The position numbers and the translations under genes were made by a program. Of a DNA stretch of 9,229 nucleotides, positions 1-6,585 are shown one piece after another. Numbering within the stretch: the first letter of the stretch is position 1; each line of letters begins with the position of its first letter. Source of the DNA: Acetobacteraceae bacterium (lineage in GTDB: Bacteria > Pseudomonadota > Alphaproteobacteria > Acetobacterales > Acetobacteraceae); NCBI GenBank assembly GCA_947462945.1, contig CANHTE010000028.1:1-9229 (forward strand), read 5' to 3'. The notes beneath the pieces are model-generated. The model ran no database searches and was not told the origin of the DNA. It saw only the letters and a program-made list of their open reading frames with translations.

Positions 1-798
1 CGCCGCCCGCTGGAAGGCTTCGTGCGCAACGCGCCCATCGCCGAGGTGCAGGCCGTGATGGCCGAAAGCTTCCTGGCGGCCGATATCATCACCGTGCCCT
101 TCACCATCACCTTCGCCCAGAAGGGCGATGTGCTGGCGGTGTTCGATGCCGGCAATGGCGTGACGCCCCCCACCGCCACCAATGGCAAGATGATCGGCAA
201 CATGGCCGCCGCCGGGATCGACCCCACCCGCGTCACCCATGTGATCCAGAGTCATTTCCACGGCGACCACGTGAATGGCCTGCTCAACGCCGAAAATGGC
301 CGCGCCTTCCCAAATGCCGAGATCATCGTCCCCGCACCCGAATGGGCCTGGTGGAGCGATGAGAGCAACACGACGCGCAGCCCCGAGGGCCAGCGCCCGA
401 ATTTCGCCAATTCCGCGCGCCGCTTTGCCCCCTATCAGGGCCGCGTCCGCCAGATCACGCCGGGTGCGGAAGTGATCCCGGGCATCACCTCCATCGCGGC
501 ACATGGGCATACGCCGGGCCACACCATCTATCGCATCGCCGATGGCGCGGATCAGATGATCTTCCTGGCCGATGTGACCAACCGCCCCGAACTCATGGCG
601 CGCCGCCCCGATTGGCAGATCGTCTTCGACTTTGACGGCGACGCCGCCGCCGCCACCCGCCGCCGCGTGCTCGACATGGCCGCGACCGACCGGATCCGCG
701 TGACGGGCTATCACTTTCCCTTCCCCGCCAATGGCTTCTTCGCGCGCGATGGTCAGGGCTATCGTTTCGTGCCGGCGGATTGGTCCAGCGCCATCTGA
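1..798 (+). CDS. MBL-fold metallo-hydrolase, upstream copy of a tandem pair (5' end outside window)
   Basis: The frame is open from base 1, so the gene starts before the window; the GTG at 22 is internal by comparison with the downstream paralogue, which has about 60 more N-terminal residues. In fragment numbering (265 aa) the full binuclear metal set is visible: HFHGDH gives H85, H87, D89 and H90, the GHTPGH segment gives H174, LADVTNRPE gives D191, and YHFPFP gives H238. These are the ligands expected of a dinuclear MBL hydrolase such as a lactonase, esterase or organophosphatase. From the HxHxDH motif to the C-terminus it aligns without gaps to the next gene at about 55% identity (hand count). 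It ends GYRFVPADWSSAI, nearly the same as the paralogue. The missing N-terminus probably carries a signal peptide, but this cannot be seen. The substrate is unknown; the overall pattern recalls methyl parathion hydrolase-type enzymes. Confidence 0.93.
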   Translation, partial: RRPLEGFVRNAPIAEVQAVMAESFLAADIITVPFTITFAQKGDVLAVFDAGNGVTPPTATNGKMIGNMAAAGIDPTRVTHVIQSHFHGDHVNGLLNAENGRAFPNAEIIVPAPEWAWWSDESNTTRSPEGQRPNFANSARRFAPYQGRVRQITPGAEVIPGITSIAAHGHTPGHTIYRIADGADQMIFLADVTNRPELMARRPDWQIVFDFDGDAAAATRRRVLDMAATDRIRVTGYHFPFPANGFFARDGQGYRFVPADWSSAI

Positions 799-859
799 CG
801 CCCCCCCTCTCTTCCCGGCCTGCATGGCGGCCGGCCTTGCCAGGCATCAACCCCCTCTC

Positions 860-865
860 GGAGAG
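860..865 (+). promoter_or_regulatory. Ribosome binding site fixing the start of the second MBL gene
   Basis: GGAGAG lies 7 nt before the ATG at 873. It decides against a longer reading from 780, which would run through the upstream non-coding spacer and bury the signal peptide. An ATG at 868 is followed by an immediate stop (ATG TCA TGA). Confidence 0.75.
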
Positions 866-872
866 CTATGTC

Positions 873-1856
873 ATGACAGACCGCCGCAACCTTCTGGCCG
901 CCTCCAGCGCTGCCCTTGCCTTGCCGGCCTTGATTGGCCGGGCCAATGCACAGACTGCTGCACCGGCCGGCGCTTCCGCACCCGCCCAGGCGCCGGGCTT
1001 TTATCGCTTCCGCGTGGGCAGCTTCGTCGCCACCACCGTGTGGGACGGGTTTGCCGCGCGGCAAAATCCCGGCACGGGCTGGATCACCAATGCCGACCAG
1101 GCGGCGGTGGAAGGGGCGCTGCGCGATGCCATGCTGTCCACCGCGCGGCTCGACAATCCCTTCATCGTCACCTTCCTGGAGACGCCGGCCGGCCTGACCA
1201 TGTTCGACAGCGGCACTGGCGGCCAATTGGCACCGACCGCCGGCCGCATGCGCGAGAACCTGGCCGCCGCCGGGATTGATCCGCTGCGGGTGACGCGCAT
1301 CCTGGTCAGCCATTTCCATGGCGACCACATCACAGGCCTCACCACGGCCGAAAATGCCGCGGTCTTCCCCAATGCGCAGGTCTTCGTGCCTGAGGTGGAG
1401 TGGGCCTTCTGGGCCGATGCCACGAATGAATCCCGCGTGCCGCAAGCGCAGCGAGGCACCTTCGCCAATGTCACGCGCCGCTTTGGCCCCTACCAGGGCA
1501 AGCTGGAGCGCTTCGCGGCCGGCGCCGAAATCCTGCCCGGCGTGCGCGCCGTGGCGGCCTATGGCCATACGCCCGGCCATACGGTCTTTCATGTGGCGGA
1601 CGGGACGGAGCAGCTTTTCGTCACGGCGGACACATCCTCCCGCCCTGAACTCTTCCTCCGCAACCCGGGCTGGAGCAGCATTTTCGACATTGACGGCCCC
1701 GCCGCCACCGCCAGCCGCCTGGCCATTTTCGGCCGCATCGCGGGTGAGCGGGCGCGGATGACGGCCTATCATTTCCCCTTCCCGGCCAATGGCTTCATCC
1801 AGCGCATGGGCGAGGGATTCCGCTTCGTACCAGCCGATTGGAGCAACGCCATCTGA
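873..1856 (+). CDS. Exported MBL-fold metallo-hydrolase, methyl parathion hydrolase-like
   Basis: A complete 327-residue protein. The N-terminus has DRRNLLA followed by a hydrophobic Ala/Leu stretch and ANA-Q at residues 24-27, a twin-arginine-like signal peptide suited to export of a folded metalloenzyme. Metal ligands are H147, H149, D151 and H152 (HFHGDH), H236 (GHTPGH), D253 (TADTSS) and H300 (YHFPFP). The order APGFYRFRVGSF near residue 40, the MBL core, then GFRFVPADWS at the C-terminus matches what I recall of secreted methyl parathion hydrolases and related MBL lactonases/esterases. W177 and W180 lie where that family has an active-site aromatic. The gene is 74 nt downstream of its paralogue on the same strand, so the two are probably co-transcribed and arose by tandem duplication. 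Fold and dinuclear chemistry are well supported; the substrate (lactone, ester or organophosphate) is not determined. Confidence 0.93.
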   Translation: MTDRRNLLAASSAALALPALIGRANAQTAAPAGASAPAQAPGFYRFRVGSFVATTVWDGFAARQNPGTGWITNADQAAVEGALRDAMLSTARLDNPFIVTFLETPAGLTMFDSGTGGQLAPTAGRMRENLAAAGIDPLRVTRILVSHFHGDHITGLTTAENAAVFPNAQVFVPEVEWAFWADATNESRVPQAQRGTFANVTRRFGPYQGKLERFAAGAEILPGVRAVAAYGHTPGHTVFHVADGTEQLFVTADTSSRPELFLRNPGWSSIFDIDGPAATASRLAIFGRIAGERARMTAYHFPFPANGFIQRMGEGFRFVPADWSNAI

Positions 1857-1886
1857 TCGGCGTTGCCTATCGTCATCATTGATTTC

Positions 1887-1911
1887 CTGCCCTCATACCT
1901 ATTGAGGGCGG
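1887..1911 (+). terminator. Candidate terminator or leader stem-loop after the MBL pair
   Basis: CCCTCA (1890-1895) and TGAGGG (1903-1908) form a perfect 6-bp stem around a 7-nt loop. It extends outward by G-C, a T·G wobble and C-G to about 9 bp. It begins 30 nt after the stop of the second MBL gene. No clean T tract follows (GCGCTAATCCTGG), so intrinsic termination is only possible; it could equally be a leader structure of the next gene. Confidence 0.4.
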
Positions 1912-1932
1912 CGCGCTAATCCTGGTTTCACC

Positions 1933-1955
1933 GGCGGGGGGATGTTCTCCCCGCC
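1933..1955 (+). other. GC-rich stem-loop in the leader of the small exported protein gene
   Basis: GGCGGGG (1933-1939) pairs perfectly with CCCCGCC (1949-1955) around a 9-nt loop. It ends 9 nt before the AAGGA Shine-Dalgarno of the next gene, with no T tract after it. Its position suggests a 5' leader element affecting mRNA stability or ribosome access rather than a terminator. I could not find a convincing sigma-70 promoter between 1857 and 1967. Confidence 0.35.
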
Positions 1956-1976
1956 ACCGAGACAAGGATGATCCCC

Positions 1977-2258
1977 ATGCGCTGCATCACCATTGCCACC
2001 GGCCTGTTGATCGCTGGTTTCGCGGGTGCCGCCCTCGGCCTTTTCCCCAACAGCGCCGCCGCACAGGGGATTTCCTCCAATGGCGTGGTCTATGGCCAGT
2101 CCTGGAACCTGCCGCAGAATTTCGCGGCCATGGAGGGGATGCGGGCCGGCCAGGGCAGCGGCAGCATGGCCGAGCGTGCGGCCCGCGCGGCCCGGCAAGC
2201 CCAGTTCAACCGCCATTTCCCCGGCACGCCGATCCGCCGCACCAGCACCACGCGCTGA
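1977..2258 (+). CDS. Small predicted exported basic protein, unknown function
   Basis: 93 residues from the ATG at 1977. An in-frame ATG at 1968 is possible, but the AAGGA at 1964-1968 abuts it, whereas it lies 8 nt before 1977, so 1977 is preferred. Residues 1-29 look like a Sec signal peptide: MRC, a hydrophobic run TIATGLLIAGFAGAALGLF, then NSAAA-Q as a likely cleavage site near 29/30. The mature part is about 64 residues, low in hydrophobics, with a Gly/Ser/Met-rich middle, an Ala/Arg-rich stretch (AERAARAARQAQ, about 65-76) likely to be helical, and a basic tail. There is no Cys in the mature part and no lipobox. I recognise no family. It follows the MBL pair after 120 nt of leader and converges on the - strand operon with a 6-nt gap between stops. 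A secreted or periplasmic location is inferred only from the signal peptide. Confidence 0.65.
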   Translation: MRCITIATGLLIAGFAGAALGLFPNSAAAQGISSNGVVYGQSWNLPQNFAAMEGMRAGQGSGSMAERAARAARQAQFNRHFPGTPIRRTSTTR

Positions 2259-2265
2259 GGCGCGT
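2250..2265. other. Perfect hairpin spanning the convergent gene ends
   Basis: ACGCGC (2250-2255), loop TGAG (2256-2259), GCGCGT (2260-2265): a 6-bp perfect stem with a 4-nt loop. The loop holds the + strand stop TGA (2256-2258), and the right arm touches the first base of the - strand stop (TCA at 2265-2267). Being symmetric, it could form in both transcripts and serve as a shared 3' end, but neither strand has a T tract after it. Confidence 0.35.
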
Positions 2266-2840
2266 CACCGGCCCAGGCAGGGCTCCAGAACGGCCCGCAG
2301 CCGCGTCGCATCCGCCGCGCTGATCTCCAGCCGGGCGATGATGGAAGCACCCCCAGCCCTGGTATTGCCCTGCGTCCAGATGAGTTGCGCGGCACCCTGC
2401 GTCACCGGTGCCAGCAGCCGCGACAATTCCGCCACCCGTGCGGCATCGCGCCGCCGGGCCGCGATGGCGCTGAAGACGAAGGGCTGATCCTCCGCCACGC
2501 CGATGGAGCCACTGACCATGCTCTGCAGTTGAACCGAGGCGCCCTCGGCCCGGGTTTCCAGGCGAGTCAGGGCGCCGGCCTTGGCATCCGGCCCCTCGAA
2601 GGCGTCGAAATCAAAGATGGCCCGCAGCGTGTCATGCATGGGGACCAGCAGATCCAGGCCCAGCACGCCGGTCACCTGCGGGCCCTCATTGGCGGAGCAG
2701 AGGAAGGTGAAGCGCACGGGGCGGAGATCACTGCCAGTGCGGGCCTCGCCCGCCAGGGTGAGCGTCTCGCCGGGTCGGGCCAGGGCCGGAACCACCAAAG
2801 CGGGGGCCGCCAGGGCCAGGAGGAAAAGCAGAATGCGCAT
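2265..2840 (-). CDS. Predicted exported protein of unknown function at the operon end
   Basis: 191 residues starting MRILLFLLALAAPALVVPALA, a clear Sec-type signal peptide with likely cleavage after about A21. The mature part is mixed alpha/beta in character with two cysteines, C48 (FTFLCSANEG) and C188 near the C-terminus (EPCLGR), which could form a disulfide in the periplasm. Segments such as VRFTFLC, AIFDFDAFEGPDAK and PFVFSAIAARRRDAARVAEL suggest a small beta-rich domain followed by a helix, but I recognise no named family. The gene begins 9 nt after the stop of the MFS gene on the same strand, with only a weak TAGG-like ribosome site, so it is probably translated as the last gene of the operon. 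A role in the transporter system is possible from position only. Confidence 0.75.
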   Translation of the reverse strand: MRILLFLLALAAPALVVPALARPGETLTLAGEARTGSDLRPVRFTFLCSANEGPQVTGVLGLDLLVPMHDTLRAIFDFDAFEGPDAKAGALTRLETRAEGASVQLQSMVSGSIGVAEDQPFVFSAIAARRRDAARVAELSRLLAPVTQGAAQLIWTQGNTRAGGASIIARLEISAADATRLRAVLEPCLGR

Positions 2841-2849
2841 GGGCCAAGC

Positions 2850-4019
2850 CTAACCCCGATCACGCAGCGCCAGCAAAAAACTCGCGGCCCCCAGGAGGCC
2901 GATGCCGGCGAGCAGCCAGGGCACCGCGCCATAGCCACCCTGGGCCTGCCAGATCAGGGCCAGGGTGATCGGCCCCAGGGTGCGCGGCAGCACGGCAATG
3001 AGCGTGAGCGCGCCGGTCACGGCGCCATAGCCCTCCCGCCCCAGGATTTCGGCGGTGCCCGCCGCACGGACGATGGTCAGCAGCCCATCGGCCACCGCCC
3101 AGAAGAAAACGAAGGGCAGCAGCCAAAGGAAGGCCGCCGGCGCGCCCGCCAGCCAGAGCAGGGCCAAGGGCAACAGCAGCATCGCCCCCATCCCCACCCA
3201 GCGCATCGAAGCCCGGCTGCCCGCCACGAAAAGCCCGGCCCGCGCTGCCACCTGCAAGGGCCCATGCAACGCCACCAGCAGAATCACGCTGGCCTCGGGC
3301 AGGCCTGCCTCGCGCAGCAGCGGCACCAGATGCGCGCCAAGACCCACGCCGATGAAGGCATGCGCGGCGAAGCAAAGTGCGAGACCCCAAAAGGCCGGAC
3401 GGCGCAGGGTGCGGCGATAGGCCTCCTCACCGCGTTCGCGCTGGGTGGGGGCGGCAGGGCGCGTGCCGGCGAATTGCCACCAGGCGGTCAGGGCCGGCAG
3501 CAATTGCAGCCCCGCCAGCACCCAGAGCGCGCCGCGCCACCCCAATCCTGCGATCAGCGCCGCGGTCAACGGAATGAAGATGGTGCCGCAAAACCCGGTG
3601 ATGAAGGTGATGGCGGTGATCACCCGCATCGGCTGCCGCGCCAGCGCCACCACCACCGCCATGGCCGGCCCCCAAAGCGCCGTGGCATGTGCGATGCCGA
3701 GCGCGAACCACAGCGCGTAGAACAGCCAAAGCTGGTCCACCATCGCCCAGGCGGCCAGCATGGCGCTGCCCAGAACGCTGCCCCAGGCCAGGGGCGCCCG
3801 CCCACCATGCCGGTCCACCCAGCGGCCCACCGGAATGGCCAGCACGCCGGAGACCAGGATGCCCAGCGTGAAGGCGCCATTCAGCTCGGCCCGGCTCCAG
3901 CCCAGCGCGGCCTCCATCGGCTGCACCATCAGCGCGAAGGGGATGAACAGCGTGCCCCAGCCAATGGTCTGGGTCAGGGCGGTGCCAAGGATCAGAGCGC
4001 GGTCCGAGATACGGTTCAC
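2850..4019 (-). CDS. Major facilitator superfamily transporter
   Basis: 389 residues, about the usual MFS length, rich in hydrophobic segments consistent with 12 membrane helices. Motif A between helices 2 and 3 is visible as GRWVDRHGGR (65-74). A charged central loop (about 185-208, TQRERGEEAYRRTLRR) separates the N- and C-terminal halves. The first helix contains GWGTLFIPFAL and the family-typical WSRAELNGAF follows at 41-50. The start is GTG at 4017-4019, overlapping the TGA of the upstream peptidase-like gene as GTGA (4016-4019), which implies translational coupling. MFS proteins move small solutes by proton-coupled uptake or efflux; the substrate and direction cannot be read here. Being coupled to a peptidase-like gene behind a peptide importer suggests handling of a peptide-derived or related metabolite, which is inference. 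Confidence 0.92.
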   Translation of the reverse strand: MNRISDRALILGTALTQTIGWGTLFIPFALMVQPMEAALGWSRAELNGAFTLGILVSGVLAIPVGRWVDRHGGRAPLAWGSVLGSAMLAAWAMVDQLWLFYALWFALGIAHATALWGPAMAVVVALARQPMRVITAITFITGFCGTIFIPLTAALIAGLGWRGALWVLAGLQLLPALTAWWQFAGTRPAAPTQRERGEEAYRRTLRRPAFWGLALCFAAHAFIGVGLGAHLVPLLREAGLPEASVILLVALHGPLQVAARAGLFVAGSRASMRWVGMGAMLLLPLALLWLAGAPAAFLWLLPFVFFWAVADGLLTIVRAAGTAEILGREGYGAVTGALTLIAVLPRTLGPITLALIWQAQGGYGAVPWLLAGIGLLGAASFLLALRDRG

Positions 4020-4600
4020 AACGGAATGAGGATGCCCCGATCCGCGTGAAAGCGCGAGAAGGCCGCAGGCGAAAGCCGCACATCGCGCTGCTGCGCCACG
4101 CCGATGCCCGAAGGGTTGTGGAAGCGCCAGCGCCCCGCCGCATCCGTGCCGAACACCAGCACCAGGTGGCCGCCCTTGCGCGGCGGCTCCAAGCCGGGCG
4201 TGCGGATCATGGCGTGGACGGAGGCGATATACAGCGCGCCCGGCGCCAGTTCCGGCATCGGCTCATCCAGCAGGATGCGGGCGGCGATGCCACGCTCATT
4301 CAGCCAGCGCACCGCGCCCGCATAGATCAGGCCACGGATGAAGCCGTCCGCTTCTTCCACATAGCCCCCCAGGGGCTGCACGGCGCGGCGGAGGTCATGG
4401 ATGGCATGCGCCTCGCCCCGCGCGGCCATGGCCATTTTCAGGCAGGCCATGCCGCAAAGATGTTCGGCCCAGCGGGCATATTCGACCCGGTCGGCGGCGC
4501 CGGATTCAGCCCAGCGCGGATCGCTCGCCGGGTCCCGGCCGTTCAGGAATTCGCCCACCAGCCCGGGCGATTCCCATTGCGCGAAATAGGGCGGAATCAC
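4016..4600 (-). CDS. C39-like (papain-fold) cysteine peptidase domain protein
   Basis: 194 residues, read from a GTG at 4598-4600; the upstream ABC gene's TGA (4616-4618) lies in this frame just before it and the next Met is residue 51, so GTG is the best start. The sequence HLCGMACLKMAMAARG (47-62) matches the catalytic-Cys helix of C39-like peptidases (CGxxxLxM), making C49 the nucleophile. GGHLVLVFG (143-151) supplies H145, and WRFHNPSGIG (158-167) has N162 where the family usually has Asp before Pro-x-x-Gly. No signal peptide or membrane segment is seen, so a cytoplasmic location is expected. The family includes processing peptidases and uncharacterised stand-alone hydrolases. It lies 15 nt after the DppF-like ATPase and overlaps the MFS gene by 4 nt, implying a shared job with these transporters. 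Fold fairly sure; activity and substrate unknown. It could be a non-proteolytic amidase-like or degenerate member. Confidence 0.78.
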   Translation of the reverse strand: MIPPYFAQWESPGLVGEFLNGRDPASDPRWAESGAADRVEYARWAEHLCGMACLKMAMAARGEAHAIHDLRRAVQPLGGYVEEADGFIRGLIYAGAVRWLNERGIAARILLDEPMPELAPGALYIASVHAMIRTPGLEPPRKGGHLVLVFGTDAAGRWRFHNPSGIGVAQQRDVRLSPAAFSRFHADRGILIPL

Positions 4601-4615
4601 CGGGGCTGCCGCATC

Positions 4616-5608
4616 TCACCCGTTCAGATGGCAGGCCGAGAAATGCCCCGGCGCGATTTCCCGCAGCTTGGGCACCTCCACCTTGCAGCGCTCGGTCGCA
4701 TGCGGGCAGCGCGGGTGGAAATGGCAGCCGCTGGGCGGATTGAGCGGCGAGGGAATTTCGCCCTGCACCACGGCGAAGGCCCGCTTGCGCGCCTCGATGC
4801 GCGGCACGGACGCCAGCAGCGAGGCGGTATAGGGGTGGTTGGCGCGGGCAAAGACCTCCTCGCTCGGCGCCTGTTCCACCACGCGGCCGAGATACATGAT
4901 CACCACGCGGTCACTCAGATGCTCCACCACGCCAAGGTCATGGCTGATGAAGAGATAGGTCAGGTCCAGCTCCGCCCGAAGCTGCATGAACAGGTTGAGG
5001 ATTTGCGCCTGGATGGAAACATCCAGCGCCGCCACCGCCTCATCACACACCAGGAATTCCGGCTTCACGGCCAGCGCGCGGGCAATGCCGATGCGCTGCC
5101 GCTGCCCGCCCGAGAATTGATGCGGGTAGCGCTTCTTGAAGGCGGGATCGAGGCCGGCGCGGCGGATTTGCTCATCCACATAGGCGTCGAAGCCGCCGCG
5201 CGTGGTGATGCCATGCACCAGCGGCGCCTCGCCCACGATATCCTGCACCCGCATGCGCGGATTGAGCGAGGCATAGGGGTCCTGGAAGATCATCTGCGCC
5301 CGCAGCTGCGCTTCCTTCTTCGCCGCACCCGTCAGCGCATTCACATCCGTGCCGCGCCACAGCACCATGCCCTCTGAAGGCGGCATGATCCCGGCGACGA
5401 CGCGGCCCAGCGTGGATTTCCCACAGCCGGATTCGCCGACCAGCCCCACCACCTCACCCTTGCGGATGGAGAGATCCACGCCATCCACCGCATGAACGAT
5501 TTCCTCGCGGATCGGCGCCCCAAGGCGCTTCGCGATCTTGCCGGCGAAGTCGAGCTTTTTCTCAAAGCGCTTGGTGATGCCGCGCAATTCGATGATGGGC
5601 TGTTCCAT
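4616..5608 (-). CDS. dppF: Peptide-type ABC importer ATPase, DppF/OppF-like
   Basis: 330 residues, standard for DppF/OppF. Walker A is GESGCGKST (58-66), Q-loop Q109 in FQDPYASLNP, ABC signature SGGQRQR (166-172), Walker B FLVCDE (185-190) followed by AVAALD, and switch His H223 in ISHDLG. The C-terminal extension of the oligopeptide ATPase family has the CHFHPRC pattern with Cys 295, 301, 308 and 326; a DppD homologue has been reported to hold an iron-sulfur cluster there. It pairs with the DppD-like protein as an ATPase heterodimer on the cytoplasmic face of the permeases and powers uptake. Its ATG overlaps the DppD-like stop by one base (TGATG at 5606-5610), and a GAGGTG ribosome site sits 8 nt upstream. 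The substrate is not fixed by the ATPases: di- or oligopeptides, nickel chelates and glutathione are all handled by relatives. Confidence 0.96.
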   Translation of the reverse strand: MEQPIIELRGITKRFEKKLDFAGKIAKRLGAPIREEIVHAVDGVDLSIRKGEVVGLVGESGCGKSTLGRVVAGIMPPSEGMVLWRGTDVNALTGAAKKEAQLRAQMIFQDPYASLNPRMRVQDIVGEAPLVHGITTRGGFDAYVDEQIRRAGLDPAFKKRYPHQFSGGQRQRIGIARALAVKPEFLVCDEAVAALDVSIQAQILNLFMQLRAELDLTYLFISHDLGVVEHLSDRVVIMYLGRVVEQAPSEEVFARANHPYTASLLASVPRIEARKRAFAVVQGEIPSPLNPPSGCHFHPRCPHATERCKVEVPKLREIAPGHFSACHLNG

Positions 5609-6585
5609 CAGGCCGGCACCTCATCCTTGTGGGGGTGCGCGCAACGCGCATGGCGGCCGGGCAGCAACTCCTCCAGCTTTTGCTCCGCCAGGCACGCCTC
5701 ATCGGCGCGCGGGCAGCGGGCGCGGAAGGCGCAGCCGGCCGGGAGTTTCAGGAGAGAGGGCGTCATGCCCGGAATCTGCCGCAGCGGCTCGCCGCGCTTG
5801 TTGCGGCTGGGGACGGAGCCGATCAGCCCATGGGTATAGGGATGCAGCGGCCGGTCCAACACTTCGGAAACCGGCCCATCCTCCACCACGCGGCCGGCAT
5901 ACATCACGGCGATATCATCCGCGAGGCCGGCGACGACCGAAAGGTCATGCGTGATCCAGATCAGGCTGGTGCCGGTATTGGCAGCGAGCTTTTGCACCTC
6001 GGCCAGGATTTGCCCCTGGATGGTAACATCCAGCGCGGTGGTGGGTTCATCCGCGATGATGAGTTCGGGCCGGTGCAGCAGGGCAATCGCAATCGCCACG
6101 CGCTGCCGCATGCCGCCGGAGAATTGATGCGGATAGGATTTCAACCGCTCATCCGGGGAAGGGATGCCCACCATGCCCAGCGCATCGCGCGCGCGCTGGC
6201 GGGCCTCTTCCTTGCTGACCTTCTCATGGGCAAGGACCGTCTCGATCATCTGCGTATCCACCCGGAGCACGGGGTTCAACGTCATCATCGGGTCCTGGAA
6301 GATCATGGCGATGCGGTTGCCGCGGAGGCTGCGCATCTCCTCCTCGCTCAGCTTCGCCAAATTGCGGCCCTGATAGAGGATTTCGCCCTCCACGACGCGG
6401 CCGGGCGCATCCACCAGGCCAATGATGGAAAACCCCGTGACCGTCTTGCCCGAGCCGGATTCGCCCACCAGGCCCATCACCTTGCCGCGGCCCACGGTGA
6501 AGCTCACGCCATCCACCGCTTTCACCACGCCGGCGCGGGTGAAGAAATGCGTCCGCAGATTGCGGACCTCCAGCGTCGCGCTCAT
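5608..6585 (-). CDS. dppD: Peptide-type ABC importer ATPase, DppD/OppD-like
   Basis: 325 residues, normal for DppD/OppD. Walker A GESGSGKT (41-48), Q-loop Q97 in [11 protein letters not shown], signature SGGMRQR (156-162), Walker B LIIADE (175-180) followed by PTTALD, and switch His H213 in ITHDLS. The C-terminal oligopeptide-ATPase domain holds a four-Cys set (C285, C291, C298, C315), as in DppD proteins proposed to bind an iron-sulfur cluster. With the DppF-like partner it forms the nucleotide-binding pair; signature and Walker motifs look intact in both, so both ATP sites should be competent. Its ATG overlaps the DppC-like stop as ATGA (6582-6585), and its own stop shares one base with the next start, both signs of translational coupling in one operon. 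Confidence 0.96.
   Translation of the reverse strand: MSATLEVRNLRTHFFTRAGVVKAVDGVSFTVGRGKVMGLVGESGSGKTVTGFSIIGLVDAPGRVVEGEILYQGRNLAKLSEEEMRSLRGNRIAMIFQDPMMTLNPVLRVDTQMIETVLAHEKVSKEEARQRARDALGMVGIPSPDERLKSYPHQFSGGMRQRVAIAIALLHRPELIIADEPTTALDVTIQGQILAEVQKLAANTGTSLIWITHDLSVVAGLADDIAVMYAGRVVEDGPVSEVLDRPLHPYTHGLIGSVPSRNKRGEPLRQIPGMTPSLLKLPAGCAFRARCPRADEACLAEQKLEELLPGRHARCAHPHKDEVPA
5617..5622 (-). promoter_or_regulatory. Ribosome binding site for the DppF-like gene
   Basis: On the - strand GAGGTG lies 8 nt before the ATG at 5608, inside the end of the DppD-like gene, supporting the one-base TGATG overlap start. Confidence 0.6.

Noticed and set aside
815..834. CCGGCC/GGCCGG 6-bp inverted repeat between the MBL genes
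   Set aside because: Short, 8-nt loop, no T tract, and easily expected by chance in this base composition; not enough to call a terminator.
780..872. Longer N-terminus for the second MBL gene
   Set aside because: It would overlap the first gene's end and add a Pro/Arg-rich stretch before the signal peptide; GGAGAG favours the ATG at 873.
759..1772. 337-codon open frame on the - strand
   Set aside because: Antisense to the second MBL gene, which has full metal ligands and a signal peptide.
1857..1967. Sigma-70 promoter for the small exported protein
   Set aside because: TTGATT at 1879 and TTGCCT at 1863 have no -10-like box at a usual distance.
2385..4049. 554-codon open frame on the + strand
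   Set aside because: Antisense to the MFS gene and the exported-protein gene; composition is Gln/His/Arg/Gly-rich without domains, typical of a high-GC shadow frame.
4046..5377. 443-codon open frame on the + strand
   Set aside because: Antisense to the C39-like and DppF-like genes, whose motifs are unambiguous; the + frame is Arg/His/Ala-rich with no recognisable domain.
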